64,000 nucleotides of DNA from Aquilaria yunnanensis (taxonomy: Eukaryota; Streptophyta; Magnoliopsida; Malvales; Thymelaeaceae): NCBI GenBank assembly GCA_039654915.1, contig CM077596.1, positions 49,412,501-49,476,500 on the forward strand, in the 5' to 3' direction. A model generated the notes under the pieces. It ran no database searches, was not told where the DNA came from, and was given only the letters and a program-made list of their open reading frames with translations. Position numbers and translations under genes: made by a program. Of this stretch, positions 31,136 to 42,520 are shown piece after piece (positions within the stretch are counted from its first letter, which is position 1; each line of letters opens with the position of its first letter).

Positions 31136-34100
31136 TGTTGACACCCAATTTCGTCCGGCCATTAAAATAATTTTAAAAAAAATTTATTATTATTATTATT
31201 GTTATTATTATTACTAAAATTTTTTAATTAGTTTAAAATACATTTTCTTGTTTTGTGAGGATTTAATTAAAAATGATATATGTGTATAAATGTATGTATG
31301 TAATAAAAAGGAAAACTCCATAAAAAATGACAAAATTAAAAAGTTTGGGGTAAAAATGAAAAAATTGAGAAGTTTTGAGAAAAATTGACAAATTCTGAAA
31401 GTTCCAGGAGCATTTGTTAATTTTTCGCATCAATTTTGGGCCAGACTAACGTTTCTGGCCCAAATTAACAGAAAACGACAAAATTGTCAAAATCAGAAGC
31501 TTCTGAAGCTTATCCAGAGTCTGAGAGACGTAAAGGACTGAAACTGTCATTTTACCAAATTAAGAGATAAGTTTGAATTTAATTAATTTTTAATTTTGAA
31601 CAGTCCAGCACCCCTTCCCCTATAAATAGGGGTCCAAAATCTGTGAAGAAGGGATAGAAAAAAATAGAAATCAAGCTTAGAGCTCCGTTTTAAAAAAAAG
31701 AGAAAATTACAGCCTTATTCCCTCTTCCTAGAAGACCAAAACGTTTCTGTTTTCACGTTTTAAGCCCCGTCCCCAATATTTCCGTTTTCTCTCTCTCTCT
31801 CTCTTCTTCGCTGCCGCCGCCCCATCCCGTCGCCATTGCCCCCACGCTGCCGTCGCGCCGTCCCCACGCCGGTACGCCGCCGACCGCTAGTCTCCGTCCG
31901 CTCCGACGTCGCCGCCCCTTTCTTCTTCCTCCACCGCTGTCGCTCCTCCCCGCCGTCATCTCCACGCCGCCGTCGCCCTCCGCCCAGCGCACTCGCTGCC
32001 TCCGCCTGCCCAGCTCCGTCGCCGCCGTGCTCCCTCCTCGCCCCTCGCGTCGTTTCTCTGTTTCCTGTTTCAGAAAATTCAAAATTTTAATTATTAGGGT
32101 AAAACCTTGCTTTAATCCTTAATCTTTTCATGTTCTTTCACTTTGGTTACTAACTTTATTTTTTTTTATCCTTTTGCAGAAAACTTTATTAACTTTTTGT
32201 TTATATTTATTTATTTATCCATTATTTATTGTTGTTATTACTAACCTTTATTATTATTATTATTAACTCACTAACTTACTAACCATACTAACTTTTATTG
32301 TTATTATTATTATTATTAATTGCTAACATAACTAACTTTTATTGTTATTGTTATTATTATTATTAACTACTAACATAACTAACTTCACTAACTTTTATTA
32401 TTATTGTTGTTATAATTAACTCAACTAACATTACTAACTTTTATTTTTATTGTTATTAACAATTAACTTTACTAACTTTGCTAACTTTTATTATTATTGT
32501 GTTATTAAGTGGATGGCCAAAAAGCCCCACTTTATTATTATTAATTATCTTTTTGGTGGTTAAATTTATTTTAACTGTCATAAAAAAATAAAAAAAATAA
32601 AAAAAAAAGGAATTTTATGTGAATAATTATTAAGGCTAATAAAAAAAATCATTTTTAAAAGCCAATTATCTTTTATTATTTTGGAACATATGTTTTTATT
32701 ATTTCTTTAAAGATAACATAAAGTTAACTTTTTCTTCCTTTTTGTTAAAAATTAACAAACAAACATAATTAATTAATAAACAAAAAATATACAAAACAAT
32801 TTTTTAAACATATCTTTCAAATAATAATAAAATTATGATTAAAATTAATAATTAATTAATTAATTAAAAATAAAAATTTAATAAAAATTAAATTTCATAT
32901 CCAAATGATCCGCCAGGATCCAATGGTTTGGAGAATAAAAATATTTTTAAAATAAAAATTAATTTTATAATTACTTTAATCTAGTAAAATAATAAATAAT
33001 AAAAAATGAAAAAACAAAATCTTTCTTTAATAAAAGAAGTATATGAAAAATTAAAACTTTGTATTTTATTTATTTCTGTTAATATATAAATTTGTGGTTT
33101 CTTTATTAAATATACAAAAAAAAAATATTAATTAAATAATAACTTTTTGGTTAATTTTTATCCAGAAATAAAACTTTACTTTTATTTAAAGATATACATA
33201 TAAATTTTTAGTTTCTTTATAAAAATTACTCTTGGTTAATCTTTTATCAAAAAATAAAATATATAAATATTATGAATTTTCTCTATTTTTAAAATATACA
33301 TATAAATCCTTGATTTCTTTATTAAATAATCATTTTTGGTTAATCTCTTATAAAAAAAATGAAATATAAATATCAAGACTTTTTATATAAATCTTTTCTT
33401 TATTATTTTATTGGATAATTAATTTTTGGTTTATCTTTTATCAAACAAAAAAAAATCAATCAAATACATGAATATCAAGATTTTATTTTTAACTCTTTTG
33501 TTTTCTTTGGTAAATAAATAAAATCCTGGTATTAAATAACTAAATAATTACTTTTTTATAAAAAAAATAAATAAATAAAAAGAAAGAAGTAAAAAGTAAA
33601 AGTATTTTTTAGTCATATAACTCTTTGTTCTTTTAATAAAGAATCTTGATGTTAGATAAATAAGAAATTATTTTGGTTCCTTAAATAAATAATAAATATC
33701 TTTCATTAAACAAGAAAATAAAAAGAAAACTAAAAGAAAGAAAAGAAAGAAAGAAAGAAAGTAAAATAAAAGTAAAAGAAAAGAAAGAAAGAAAGTAAAA
33801 TAAAAGTAAAAATATAAAAAAAATAAACAAAACAAAATTTTTAGGTTAACATTAAAAATCATTGACAAAAATCTAAAATTTCATAAATAAAAACTTATAA
33901 ATTAGTAATTAAACTAACAATTAATTTCATAAAAAAATAATTAACTATAAATTAAAATAATTTCCATATCCGGATGATCCGGCAGGATCTACGGTTTGGA
34001 AAGTGTCTTTTTTTAAATTAATTGAGTAAAAAATTAAATAAATACAAAGACAAAAATCCATATTTACGATATGGATTAAAATTTTGTCAAATTCCGTGTC

Positions 34101-34452
34101 CGGGTGACTCGGCAGAGTCCATGGTTCGAATTAAATCTTCCGTGTCCGGGTGACTCGGCAGAGTCCATGGTTCGGAAGTATAAAATTTTATCCAAATTAA
34201 TTACCAAAAATCCACATCCGACTAAATAATTCAGTTAAAATTTCTAAATTTAAAAAATTAACTGAAAATTATTTAAAAGCAAAGCAAAACAAAATTAAAA
34301 TCAATTAAGGTGCCAATTTTGGGCGTTATAACAAAGTTGTTTTAGCGTAACCGTACTCCCGATCCCCGAACTCTCGCAGACCAATTTTAAGGTATCCAAT
34401 CGACCTAGGTAAACTGATTGGTGGCGACTCCCGAAAACTCAACGTTGCCACA
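31136..34452 (+). repeat. 5' LTR of O3 (3317 bp, long type)
   Basis: TGTTGACACCC to GTTGCCACA. TATAAATA 31621-31628, GC island 31800-32055. It is ~0.9 kb longer than the E4 LTRs because of an AT-rich block at about 32900-33960. That block is bounded by two copies of a CCATATCC-ATGATCCG-CAGGATC motif (32898 and 33964) and filled with degenerate ~120-base repeats (CATATAAAT-TTTAGTTTCTTTA). R has the same block. Two 48-bp-type units lie at about 34092-34177. Confidence 0.93.
31621..31628 (+). promoter_or_regulatory. TATA box of O3 5' LTR
   Basis: TATAAATA in CCCCTATAAATAGGGG, an imperfectly palindromic context, 486 bases into the LTR. Confidence 0.65.
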
Positions 34453-34455
34453 GCT

Positions 34456-34473
34456 TGGCGACTCCACTGGGGA
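34456..34473 (+). promoter_or_regulatory. Primer binding site of O3 (tRNA-Arg type)
   Basis: TGGCGACTCCACTGGGGA, three bases past the LTR. Confidence 0.8.
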
Positions 34474-35452
34474 CCCTTTGTTTGTGAGTCAAGCCTAGAA
34501 GTTGATTTATTTTGATTTACTTTGCTTATTATATGTGGATTTATATATTATATTTACTTAGATAAACATGCATAATGCATTCACAATATGAAGCTCTATA
34601 CCCGAGCTTCCTCAAATCGAACACGTTCTTTCTAAGCGGAATTGGTGTTGTTGTCCTTGTGAGGCCATGGTCTTCAAGCCTTCACTGGTTTCAAAGTAGC
34701 AAAGTAGTGTATTGCCTCTTGAGACGGTTAGTCTCTGCATGGGTCCACGAAAAGCTACGACTCGAATTAATCCTTTCCTTACATAAACCCTAGAGGGTAA
34801 GGAATTGGGCTGTCACTATAATTTAGTGATGGGATTCGGGAACTATCCCTTGCCTTTTTTATAAACCACCCTATGCATATAGAACTCCCCACTTAACCAT
34901 AGAACTGACCACAGCATTCCTCCCATTTACCAACGCCATAAGCATGTCCTTGTTATGCTATGTTGTTGCTCTACACTTTTATTTTCTTCGTGTCTTATAT
35001 TTATGGTTTGAATTCATTTTTCCATAATAGTTCATGAGTTGTTAATTGTTATTTAACTTATTAATAACCTTATCTTTATTTTCTTGTACTTCTGTTTTGT
35101 GCAATTACTCTTCATACATCAAAACCACGCATTAAACTTTACTAACTTTTTGGTCTTTATAATGACAACTAGAAGTTTTGAAGTTCCACGATAATGGATA
35201 ATCAAACTCACTCATCGCATGCATTACATTAATCACGTGCATATAAAGTCTGATAAAAACATAATCTCATTGCATACATCCATTACATCAATCACGTACA
35301 TACAAAGTCTGATAAAAACATAATCTTATTTTGCATGTAGGCATCCATTGCATAAATCACATACGTGTAGAGTCTAATAAAATAAATCTTACTTTTAAAA
35401 GGATAAAATTGGACCTCAACACCGATATTCAACTCTGCTCCAAACAAGATTA
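34474..35452 (+). other. O3 leader
   Basis: Leader shared with E2 and E4. It holds the 72-codon ORF listed separately and three GCATGCAT(C)CATTACATCAATCAC-like motifs at 35215-35370. Confidence 0.65.
34575..34793 (+). CDS. Conserved 72-codon leader ORF (O3)
   Basis: ATG at 34575 (MHSQYEALYPSF). The protein contains SGIGVVVLVRPWS and VVYCLLRRLVSAW, with no family I recognise. The same ORF is open in E4 (45483-45701) with a few changes and frameshifted in E2. It lies upstream of gag, where it could act as an upstream ORF. Weak as a coding call because conservation may only reflect shared ancestry. Confidence 0.25.
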   Translation: MHSQYEALYPSFLKSNTFFLSGIGVVVLVRPWSSSLHWFQSSKVVYCLLRRLVSAWVHEKLRLELILSLHKP

Positions 35453-37543
35453 ATGGCAGAACAAATCGAAGGACTTCTCATACAGATAGAGTCCAAGATA
35501 GAAGGTATGGCCGAACAAATAAGACAATTGATGGAGCTAATCAAGGGGAAAGCAATTCAAGTTCCCATCAAAGAAGCACAAGTTCAGCCACCCATGACAG
35601 AAAGAGAAATGCTTACTTTATTTGTTCAGACACTGAAGCACCCATATTATGACAAACTCATTGGCAATTCAGCAGCTAATTTCTCTGACGTCGTCATGTC
35701 TGGAGAAAGGATCGAGCATGGGATTAGGACCGGGAAGATTACCGAGTCCTTTAATGATCCTATGAAAAGAGAAGGACCATCTAGAAGAAAGGAGGACGAA
35801 GTACAACAAATAGGACGCGGAAGAGAGATTCCCCTCGTAGGTACTGTGGCTACCGGGCCTCGCCTATCCTATTCTACCAATTGGCCCAACAATTATCCTG
35901 TCCACAGGCCTAATCAATTACAGCCACCTGTTCTGACCCCTCCAGTACCTGCACAAAGACAAAGAGAAGTCTTTGTGCTAATTCCTATGACTTACACTGA
36001 GTTGTATCCAAAACTCATTAAAAGACAATTCATCTGTCCAATTCCTACAAAGCCATTCAAACCCCCATATCCAAGGTGGTATGACCCCAACATAACTTGC
36101 CCATATCATGATGGCGTTACAGGCCATGGCCTGGAAAATTGCATAGCATTGAAACGTACAGTCCAACAATTAATCGAGTCAAAATGGTTGGACTTTTCCG
36201 ATGAACCAAACATCGCTCACAATCCATTGCCGCCTTATCAATCAAAACCAGTCAATGTAATAGAAGAACACCGGCCGATAAAGAAGTCAGTCAACGATAT
36301 CATAACCCCTCTTAAGCATGTATATTCTTGCCTTCTGAAAGAAGGGGTTATCATCCGGAAGTCTTCTTTTAAACATGAAGAAGTCAAAGATGAGGACTGG
36401 TGTGACTTTCATGACAGTAAAAGTCATTCTATCCAAGAATGCTCAGAATTCCGTGAAAGTCTACAAAGGCTCATGGACTCATCCCAACTCATCATTTTTA
36501 CGTCGGATAAAGATGATGATGTAAATGTGATCACTAAAGAATGGGAAGTCAATGCTATGCCAAAACCACTAGTTATACCAATTTCAAAATCTATTGTCAA
36601 GCCTTTAAGAACTCGAGTCCAGAGGTCATTCCTCTACAAATCAGACAAGGCTGTTCCATGGAGCCATGATTACACTTCCAACATCACATCAACTCCGTTA
36701 GAAGTTAGGAGTATGACTAGAAGTGGTCCATGTTACTCTCCAGAACAAATGTACAAGCTTCGACAAGATAAGAATGTCACAGACCCAACAAGTGAGCCTC
36801 TAGATACAGATACATCCAAAGAGCAAGAGATGTCTCAAGAGGTGACAGATGAACAAACTAATGAGTTTCTCAAACTCATGAAGCAAAGTGAGTACAGCAC
36901 CGTGGAGCAGTTAAACCACCTGCCAACAAAGATCTCCATACTTTCACTACTCATAAGCTTTGATGCTCATCGAGAAACCCTCCTCAAAGTCTTGAATAAG
37001 GCCTATGTTGAGCCAGATATTTCAGTGAATAATTTTGACCACCTCGTCAACAACATCACCGCACAGAATCTCATCACATTCACTGACGATGAGATACCAA
37101 CAGAAGGAAGGGGTCACTCTAAGGCTCTATATATTTCGGTTAAATACAAAGATCGAACTATGACTAGAGTTATTGTTGATAATGGGTCAGCTCTAAACAT
37201 AATGCCAATTGAGACCTTACACAAGTTTGGTATAGACTCATCACACCTCAACTACAGTCATATCACTATTCAAGCATTTGACGGGACGAATAGAAATGTC
37301 GTTGGAAAAATAGAGCTGCCAATAGAGATCGGCCCTTGTGTCTTTCATATCACATTCCAAGTTATGGACATTAATCCTTCTTATACTTGTCTGTTGGGAA
37401 GACCATGGATTCATATGGCCGGAGCAATTCCCTCCTCATTACACCAAAAAATGAAATTCATTTTTGAAGGAAAGTTAATCACAGTCTTTGCTGGTGAAGA
37501 CATTCTGCTATCATCCATATCAACGGTAGCAAAGACCAAGTAA
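35453..37543 (+). CDS. gag-pro: Gag-protease of O3, in-frame deletion of the gag domain
   Basis: 696 codons, open. Residues 1-40 resemble a coiled coil (MAEQIEG...). The join at codon 42-43 (GCACAAG, 35576) removes 199 codons that hold the main retrotransposon gag domain in O1. Two zinc-knuckle-like motifs remain: CX2HX5HX4C from residue 216 and CX2HX4HX4C from 317. A retropepsin-like domain lies at about 555-680, with VDNGSALNI (Asp576 in the place of the DS/TG triad) and LLGRPWIH (from 647). The frame stops there; no reverse transcriptase follows. Gag packs RNA into particles and protease processes it. Without its central domain this product probably cannot assemble alone, so mobilisation would need a partner. 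Confidence 0.9.
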   Translation: MAEQIEGLLIQIESKIEGMAEQIRQLMELIKGKAIQVPIKEAQVQPPMTEREMLTLFVQTLKHPYYDKLIGNSAANFSDVVMSGERIEHGIRTGKITESFNDPMKREGPSRRKEDEVQQIGRGREIPLVGTVATGPRLSYSTNWPNNYPVHRPNQLQPPVLTPPVPAQRQREVFVLIPMTYTELYPKLIKRQFICPIPTKPFKPPYPRWYDPNITCPYHDGVTGHGLENCIALKRTVQQLIESKWLDFSDEPNIAHNPLPPYQSKPVNVIEEHRPIKKSVNDIITPLKHVYSCLLKEGVIIRKSSFKHEEVKDEDWCDFHDSKSHSIQECSEFRESLQRLMDSSQLIIFTSDKDDDVNVITKEWEVNAMPKPLVIPISKSIVKPLRTRVQRSFLYKSDKAVPWSHDYTSNITSTPLEVRSMTRSGPCYSPEQMYKLRQDKNVTDPTSEPLDTDTSKEQEMSQEVTDEQTNEFLKLMKQSEYSTVEQLNHLPTKISILSLLISFDAHRETLLKVLNKAYVEPDISVNNFDHLVNNITAQNLITFTDDEIPTEGRGHSKALYISVKYKDRTMTRVIVDNGSALNIMPIETLHKFGIDSSHLNYSHITIQAFDGTNRNVVGKIELPIEIGPCVFHITFQVMDINPSYTCLLGRPWIHMAGAIPSSLHQKMKFIFEGKLITVFAGEDILLSSISTVAKTK

Positions 37544-37853
37544 CCTTCTCTTCCAAGTTGGTGTGACCCAAATCCCAAATGTAACTGAAAATTCTGTGGT
37601 ACTGAAACTCAAGGTCCAACAGTTGGCCGAGTCCAAGTTGCTAGGCCTGATGTGATTGGTAATTGAAAGTGAAGATTTTGAGCTGGAATTATATTGATTT
37701 TGGAAGGGCTCCAAGGCAGATCCGACCTAACAGTCCGCACATATTTTTGAATGACAGGGAATCCTTTGAATAAAGTTGTATCTTTGAAAGCTTGCAAAAG
37801 TAATCTAATAGTAAAAATCTCCTAGATTTAGTCCAGAATCTAGGGTGTAGTTT
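37544..37853 (+). other. Conserved non-coding segment after gag-pro (O3)
   Basis: Same as 9716-10034 and 46530-46847. It would be the start of reverse transcriptase in an autonomous element, but no such frame is present. Confidence 0.6.
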
Positions 37854-38246
37854 TTGTTAAATGGACACCTGGTATTCTTTTTCTGGTACAAAAAAAGATG
37901 TAATGCGTGCATTCTACTACTTTCCATTTTTACACTCTTTGCCATTATACTATCCATTATTGCCATCACACTTTACTTTTTGACAACCGGTAATTCTTTT
38001 TGTTCTCCAACAAAAAGATATAATGCGTGCATTCTACTACTTTCCATTTTTACACTCTTTTCCATTATACTATCCATTATTGCCATCACACTTTACTTTT
38101 TAACAACCGGTAATTCTTTTTGTTCTCCAACAAAAAGATGTTATGTGTGCATTCTACCACTTTTTACCAAAAATTTTATTTTTACCTCTATCTCTCAATC
38201 TTTGCCATTGCACTATCTATTATTGCCATCATACTTTGCTTTCTAA
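37854..38246 (+). repeat. 120-bp tandem repeat over the membrane-segment ORF (O3)
   Basis: AAAAAGATGTAATGCGTGC-type starts at 37892, 38012 and 38132, exactly 120 bases apart. Because 120 is a multiple of three, the hydrophobic segment of the E2/E4 small ORF appears twice in a 130-codon frame (ILLLSIFTLF-IILSIIAITLYF repeated). Confidence 0.85.
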
Positions 38247-38962
38247 ATGATACTACTCGTGGGTGAAAATAAAAAGTTAAGGAAAATTTGATAGTAGTGA
38301 TCTTGAAAGTGCTGCCAAATCTAGTAAGAAGGATTTCAAACGTTGCACCTCAACCCTCAAAAGGAATTCACAGTGGTTATCAACATCCTTGCAAGAAGTC
38401 CGGGGTTAGCTTCCAAATCCAAAGAAGTTAGCTCTCATATTAAATGGCTTCAATGGTCTCTCAATTCTCATGAATGCTCAACACAAGCAAAGGTTCTCAG
38501 TTCTCTGTAACACAAACTCCAAAAAGAAAGAGAAATTCGTCCCTTCCATCAAAAGACAACAAGGGGAAATTCAAAACCAAAAAAGGACTGAGAACAAGCA
38601 CGAGCAAGCAAGGCCATTTGAGTCATCTCACTTCAAGAAAGTTATCAAGTATGTCATCACCATAGCTCACAAAAAAAAAAAAAAAAAGAAAGGGAAACAA
38701 AGAAAAAAAAACAAAAAAAAACAAAAAAAAAGAAAAGAAAAGAAAAAGGGCTCAAGTTAGAGCAAAAGAAAGAAAACAAAAAAAGTGAGCTATGGATTCT
38801 AGACTGAAAACCTGCAAAGGCGGTTTAGAACACAAAAGCAACCCTCAAACCAAGCATGCATAAAGATCACAATAGTTGGGAGGCAACAGATGAGGTCTAA
38901 CTTTCTGGAAAGAGTGGCAAGTTGAGGTCATCACTATTGAGTTTTTCACCATAATCAAATTT
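38247..38962 (+). other. A-rich non-coding segment (O3)
   Basis: One unit of the ~160-bp A-rich repeat plus flanks. The Lys-rich frame at 38470-38760 is compositional. Confidence 0.6.
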
Positions 38963-39260
38963 GCTCACGAGTAGTATTAAAAGACCCTTCTTCCACACCA
39001 CTTAAACTTAACTTTCCTCAGATCGAACATCCTCATTCAGTTAAAAGACTATCATTGTGAATCATGTTTCTACCTTATTTAATACTGCTCACGAGTAGTA
39101 TTAAAAGACTCTTCTTCCACACCACTTAAACTTAACTTTCCTCAGACCGAACATCCTCATTCAGTTAAAAGACTATCATTGTGAATCATGTTTCTACCTT
39201 ATTTAATACTGCTCACGAGTAGTATTAAAAGACCCTTCTTTCACACCACTCAAACTTAAC
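38963..39260 (+). repeat. 124-bp tandem repeat (O3), two units plus partial
   Basis: Same GCTCACGAGTAGTATTAAAA unit as in E2. Confidence 0.9.
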
Positions 39261-39408
39261 TTTACTCAGACCTAATATTTACCTCTTAATATCATTCTCA
39301 TTCAGCTAAAAGACTGCAACAAAACAAAAAAAACATTCAAACTTAATTTTCCTCACGCCTAACAGTTACCTCTCGATATCATCCTCATTCAGCTAAAAGG
39401 CTATCCTT

Positions 39409-39600
39409 GTGAATCATGTTTATACCTTATTGCCTTGCACAGTTTATGTCTTCGAGTTGGAAAGGGAAGAATGGAAAGATATTTTAATTAAAAACAAAGA
39501 CCGTAAATTACTTTGTCAAGCTTTGCAAATTGATGAAAGTTTTTCTTTAAGGCCAAACCATTATTCATTAATGTGTGTAGACTTAAAAGTGAGGAGATAG
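39409..39600 (+). CDS. Conserved 63-codon ORF (O3)
   Basis: Counterpart of 11798-11989 (MNHVYTLLPCTVYVFELERE). Open here; unknown family. Confidence 0.25.
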   Translation: MNHVYTLLPCTVYVFELEREEWKDILIKNKDRKLLCQALQIDESFSLRPNHYSLMCVDLKVRR

Positions 39601-40429
39601 CTTGAGACTTTCTTTAAGAAGATGTGGTTCTTGTAAGAAAAATTTACGATCAAGTGCCGTCAAAAAATGTCTAGAAATGCTCGACCTTCTGTTAAAGGCG
39701 AGGTGATACCTTTTATCCACATAAACACCGTATTCAGGGGGCAAAGTAGTCTCTACTAAGCGTAAGAAGAGTACTGCCAAGAAAGAAACTCAACAGACAA
39801 GGGGGCAAGTCTTATGGATTAAAACTTGAGCTCAAGGAAGAGCAATCATTCAGACTATAACATGGGAATAAGTAAGTGTCGGCACGGCCACAAGAAAATG
39901 GGCAAATAGACATTGGAAGATAAGCCTTCGATGATATGAAATCCATAACAGGGACAATTGTCCAGAGAGGCATAAAGTATGAGGCGGGCGAACATTAAAG
40001 AAATTTAGGCCAAAATTCAAGAACAAGTCAAGAAAATGGGATTTTGAAAACAGTCGGGCTTTTGAGGCAATGAACAAGAGCTTAGAAGCATAAAGAGATT
40101 CAATGATAGTCCAAGAAGGCAATCACAAAGAAGATCTAGTAAAGCAAAGATATGAAGAACTAGATCAATCCAAAAAAAAAAATAAAAAATAAAAAAAAAA
40201 ATAAAAATAAAAATAAAAAAGAACCATTAATTACACATGCTTTGCATTCATGCATTTCACATCATGCATGCATGACTTTTACATGATAAGAATCAAATGG
40301 GAAACACATCCACCGCACCGTTACAGCAGTATAAGCTGAGATCTCAATAACATCAGCTCTTACCAATCTATCACTGGATACGCAGCTAATATGCGGGACC
40401 AACCCACATTAGGAATTCAAGGATAAGGT
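39601..40429 (+). other. Conserved non-coding segment (O3)
   Basis: Counterpart of 11990-12770. Contains an A-rich tract at 40170-40220. No gene seen. Confidence 0.55.
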
Positions 40430-40800
40430 AGACAATATGTCAAAAGCCTGGAAATCGATTCAATAATCGAGACTACACCTGGAAGGACAGGATTGACGTC
40501 AGCTAGTAGTATCCAAGATAAGAGATAGCTATAGCCAAGGATAAGGCAGATATCAAAAAATATAAAGTAGACAATATTGTCAAAAGCCTGGCAATTGATT
40601 CAATAATCGAGGCTACACCTGGAAGGACAGGATTGATGCCAGCTTAGCAGCATCCAAGATAAGAGATAGCTGTGGTCAAAGATAAGGTAGACATCAAGAA
40701 ATATTGTCGTTGAAAATTTGTCAAAAGCGGACAATGGATTCAATAATCGAGGACTGGATCGACGTCAGCTCGATGGAATATCCAAGATAAAAAATATCTA
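40430..40800 (+). repeat. ~145-bp repeats upstream of CRP1 (O3)
   Basis: Three degenerate units with GATTCAATAATCGAG and CATCCAAGATAAGAGATAG pieces. Confidence 0.75.
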
Positions 40801-40937
40801 TCAAATCAAAATGAAGTAGGATCTACTTTTCCGGTTAAGCGGCGGATACGGTACTCCATGACTCTCAAGTCGGTTCTCTCAGTTGCCCATAATAACTGAT
40901 TCTTTCCTCTCTTCTTTCTTTTACTTCCCTCTAGAAA
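40801..40937 (+). promoter_or_regulatory. Upstream module of CRP1 (O3)
   Basis: Same GGTTAAGCGGCGGATACGGT and CAAGTCGGTTCTCTC block as before E2 CRP1, then a CT-rich leader. Confidence 0.4.
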
Positions 40938-41486
40938 ATGGATCCTACTCTTTCTGTCTTACGAAAATATTTTCCTTCTCTCCCAATGAACATTCTCAAA
41001 AAGATCTACCAAGTTCGCTGTGAACGATTAAGAGTTCTGATGCACAAAGGAATCCCTGAAGATGTGCGGTGGTTAATCGAAGCCAAGGTTCATCTGGCAG
41101 GTGAAATTCCAGAGGCATTTGTGTCTCACATGCCTGGTATAGGCAAAAGCTCTTATGCCAAAAAGCGAAAAGCGAAAAGGTTACAAGTCTGCCATAAATG
41201 TGGACGGTGGACTTGTAATACTAAATGTCGTTCTTTAGGGATGATCTCTGATAATCGAGAAGATAAAATACGATTCATTAAGAATGGCCTAAGTAAGGAC
41301 TCGTTGGATGATATCCAATTGACTCTTGATACGCATTCTTGTGGATCCGTGCAACGTGAACTTCTTGGTTTATGAAGCATTTTTCATGAAGAACGAGAAC
41401 GATACAGTCCCGGGAATCTGACTGTAAACGACCCTGTTTGCCAGCTTGTAAGAAAACTGGATGGCAATCAAATCCTCGACTCATAG
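40938..41486 (+). pseudogene. CRP1 of O3, stop at codon 146
   Basis: Colinear with E2 CRP1 over 183 codons. TGG (Trp146) has become TGA at 41373-41375, and the rest of the frame then continues to the usual stop at 41484-41486. The basic stretch and Cx2Cx4Cx3C cluster lie before the stop, so a 145-residue product would keep the binding module and lose the C-terminal 37 residues. Basic positions vary (KKRKAKRLQVC here). Confidence 0.8.
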
Positions 41487-41759
41487 AAGCCGTTAATGCC
41501 ATTACTGGACGTAAAGCCAGTGGAAGATGTGAGCCACAGTCACAATTACTGTACATACAATTTGTCATATTTGGAAAATTTACATTTTTTTTTTGACAAT
41601 AATGTACTTATTCCCATAAGTGTAATCGACACGTTATCCTTTCATCACTATAAATGCATGTTCTTCTTTCCGATTAAGCAGCGGATACGATACTCCGTAA
41701 CTTCCAAAGTAGGTTGTTTCAGAGTCCTTTCCCTCATCCATTAAATTCTTCTTTCATCA
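41487..41759 (+). promoter_or_regulatory. CRP1-CRP2 promoter module (O3)
   Basis: Same order as in E2, with TATAAAT at 41649-41655. Confidence 0.45.
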
Positions 41760-42296
41760 ATGGATTCTACTATTTCTACCCTGCGAAAGTACTTTCCTTC
41801 TCTTCCAATAAATGTTCTTAAAAAGATCTACCATGCTAGATGTGAAAGAATCAGAGTTCTTATACGCAAGGGCGTTCCTGACAATGTGAAGTGGATAATT
41901 GAAGCTAAGGTCCGTTTGGCTGGTGAAGTTCCAGATGCATTTATGCCCCGCATGCCCGGTTTAGGTAAAAGCCGTTATGCCAAAAGGTGAAGAGCAAAGA
42001 GACTAGGCGTGTGTTATAAATGTGGGCGATGGAATTGTAATACTAAATGTCGCTCTTTAGGATACATCTCCACAAATCGTGAAGATAAAAGAAATGGCCT
42101 GCGTAAGGAATCTCTGGAAGATATCCGAGAGACTCTTGAAACGCATTCTTGTGGAAAAGTGCAAGGTGAAATTATCGGTTTATGGAGGACTTACCATAAA
42201 GAACGAAACCGTTACAGTCTTGGGAATGTGACTTTAAACGACCCTGTTTGTCAGTTTGTAAGAAAACTGGATGGGAAGCAAATCCCCGACTTATAG
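41760..42296 (+). pseudogene. CRP2 of O3, stop and 12-bp deletion
   Basis: CGA to TGA at 41988-41990 stops the frame at codon 77, inside the basic stretch and before the Cys cluster. A 12-base in-frame loss near 42090 removes the KFIKN segment. Otherwise alignable to the end. No functional product is expected. Confidence 0.88.
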
Positions 42297-42520
42297 AAGG
42301 CATTGAAGCCATTACTGGACATAAATCAGTGGAAGATGAGAGCCACAGTCATGATTGCTGTACATATAAGCTGTCATTTGTCTTTTCTTTTGACAATAAT
42401 GTACTTGCTTCTGCAAGTGTAATTAACGCATTATCCCTTTCATCACTATAAATATGTGTTAGTTATTTCCGTTTCCTACAATCACTAATTTCTTTCTTCT
42501 CTTAAATACCTCCTTCATCA
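42297..42520 (+). promoter_or_regulatory. CRP2-CRP3 promoter module (O3)
   Basis: GAGCCACAGTCATGATTGCT, GTACATATAAGCTGTC and TATAAAT at 42447-42453. Confidence 0.45.

Noticed and set aside
37544..40937. Hidden reverse transcriptase, RNase H or integrase in the O3 internal region
   Set aside because: No frame with the usual motifs (for example YxDD-type or HHCC) is seen on either strand; the stretch is tandem repeats and short frames. A six-frame profile search would settle it.
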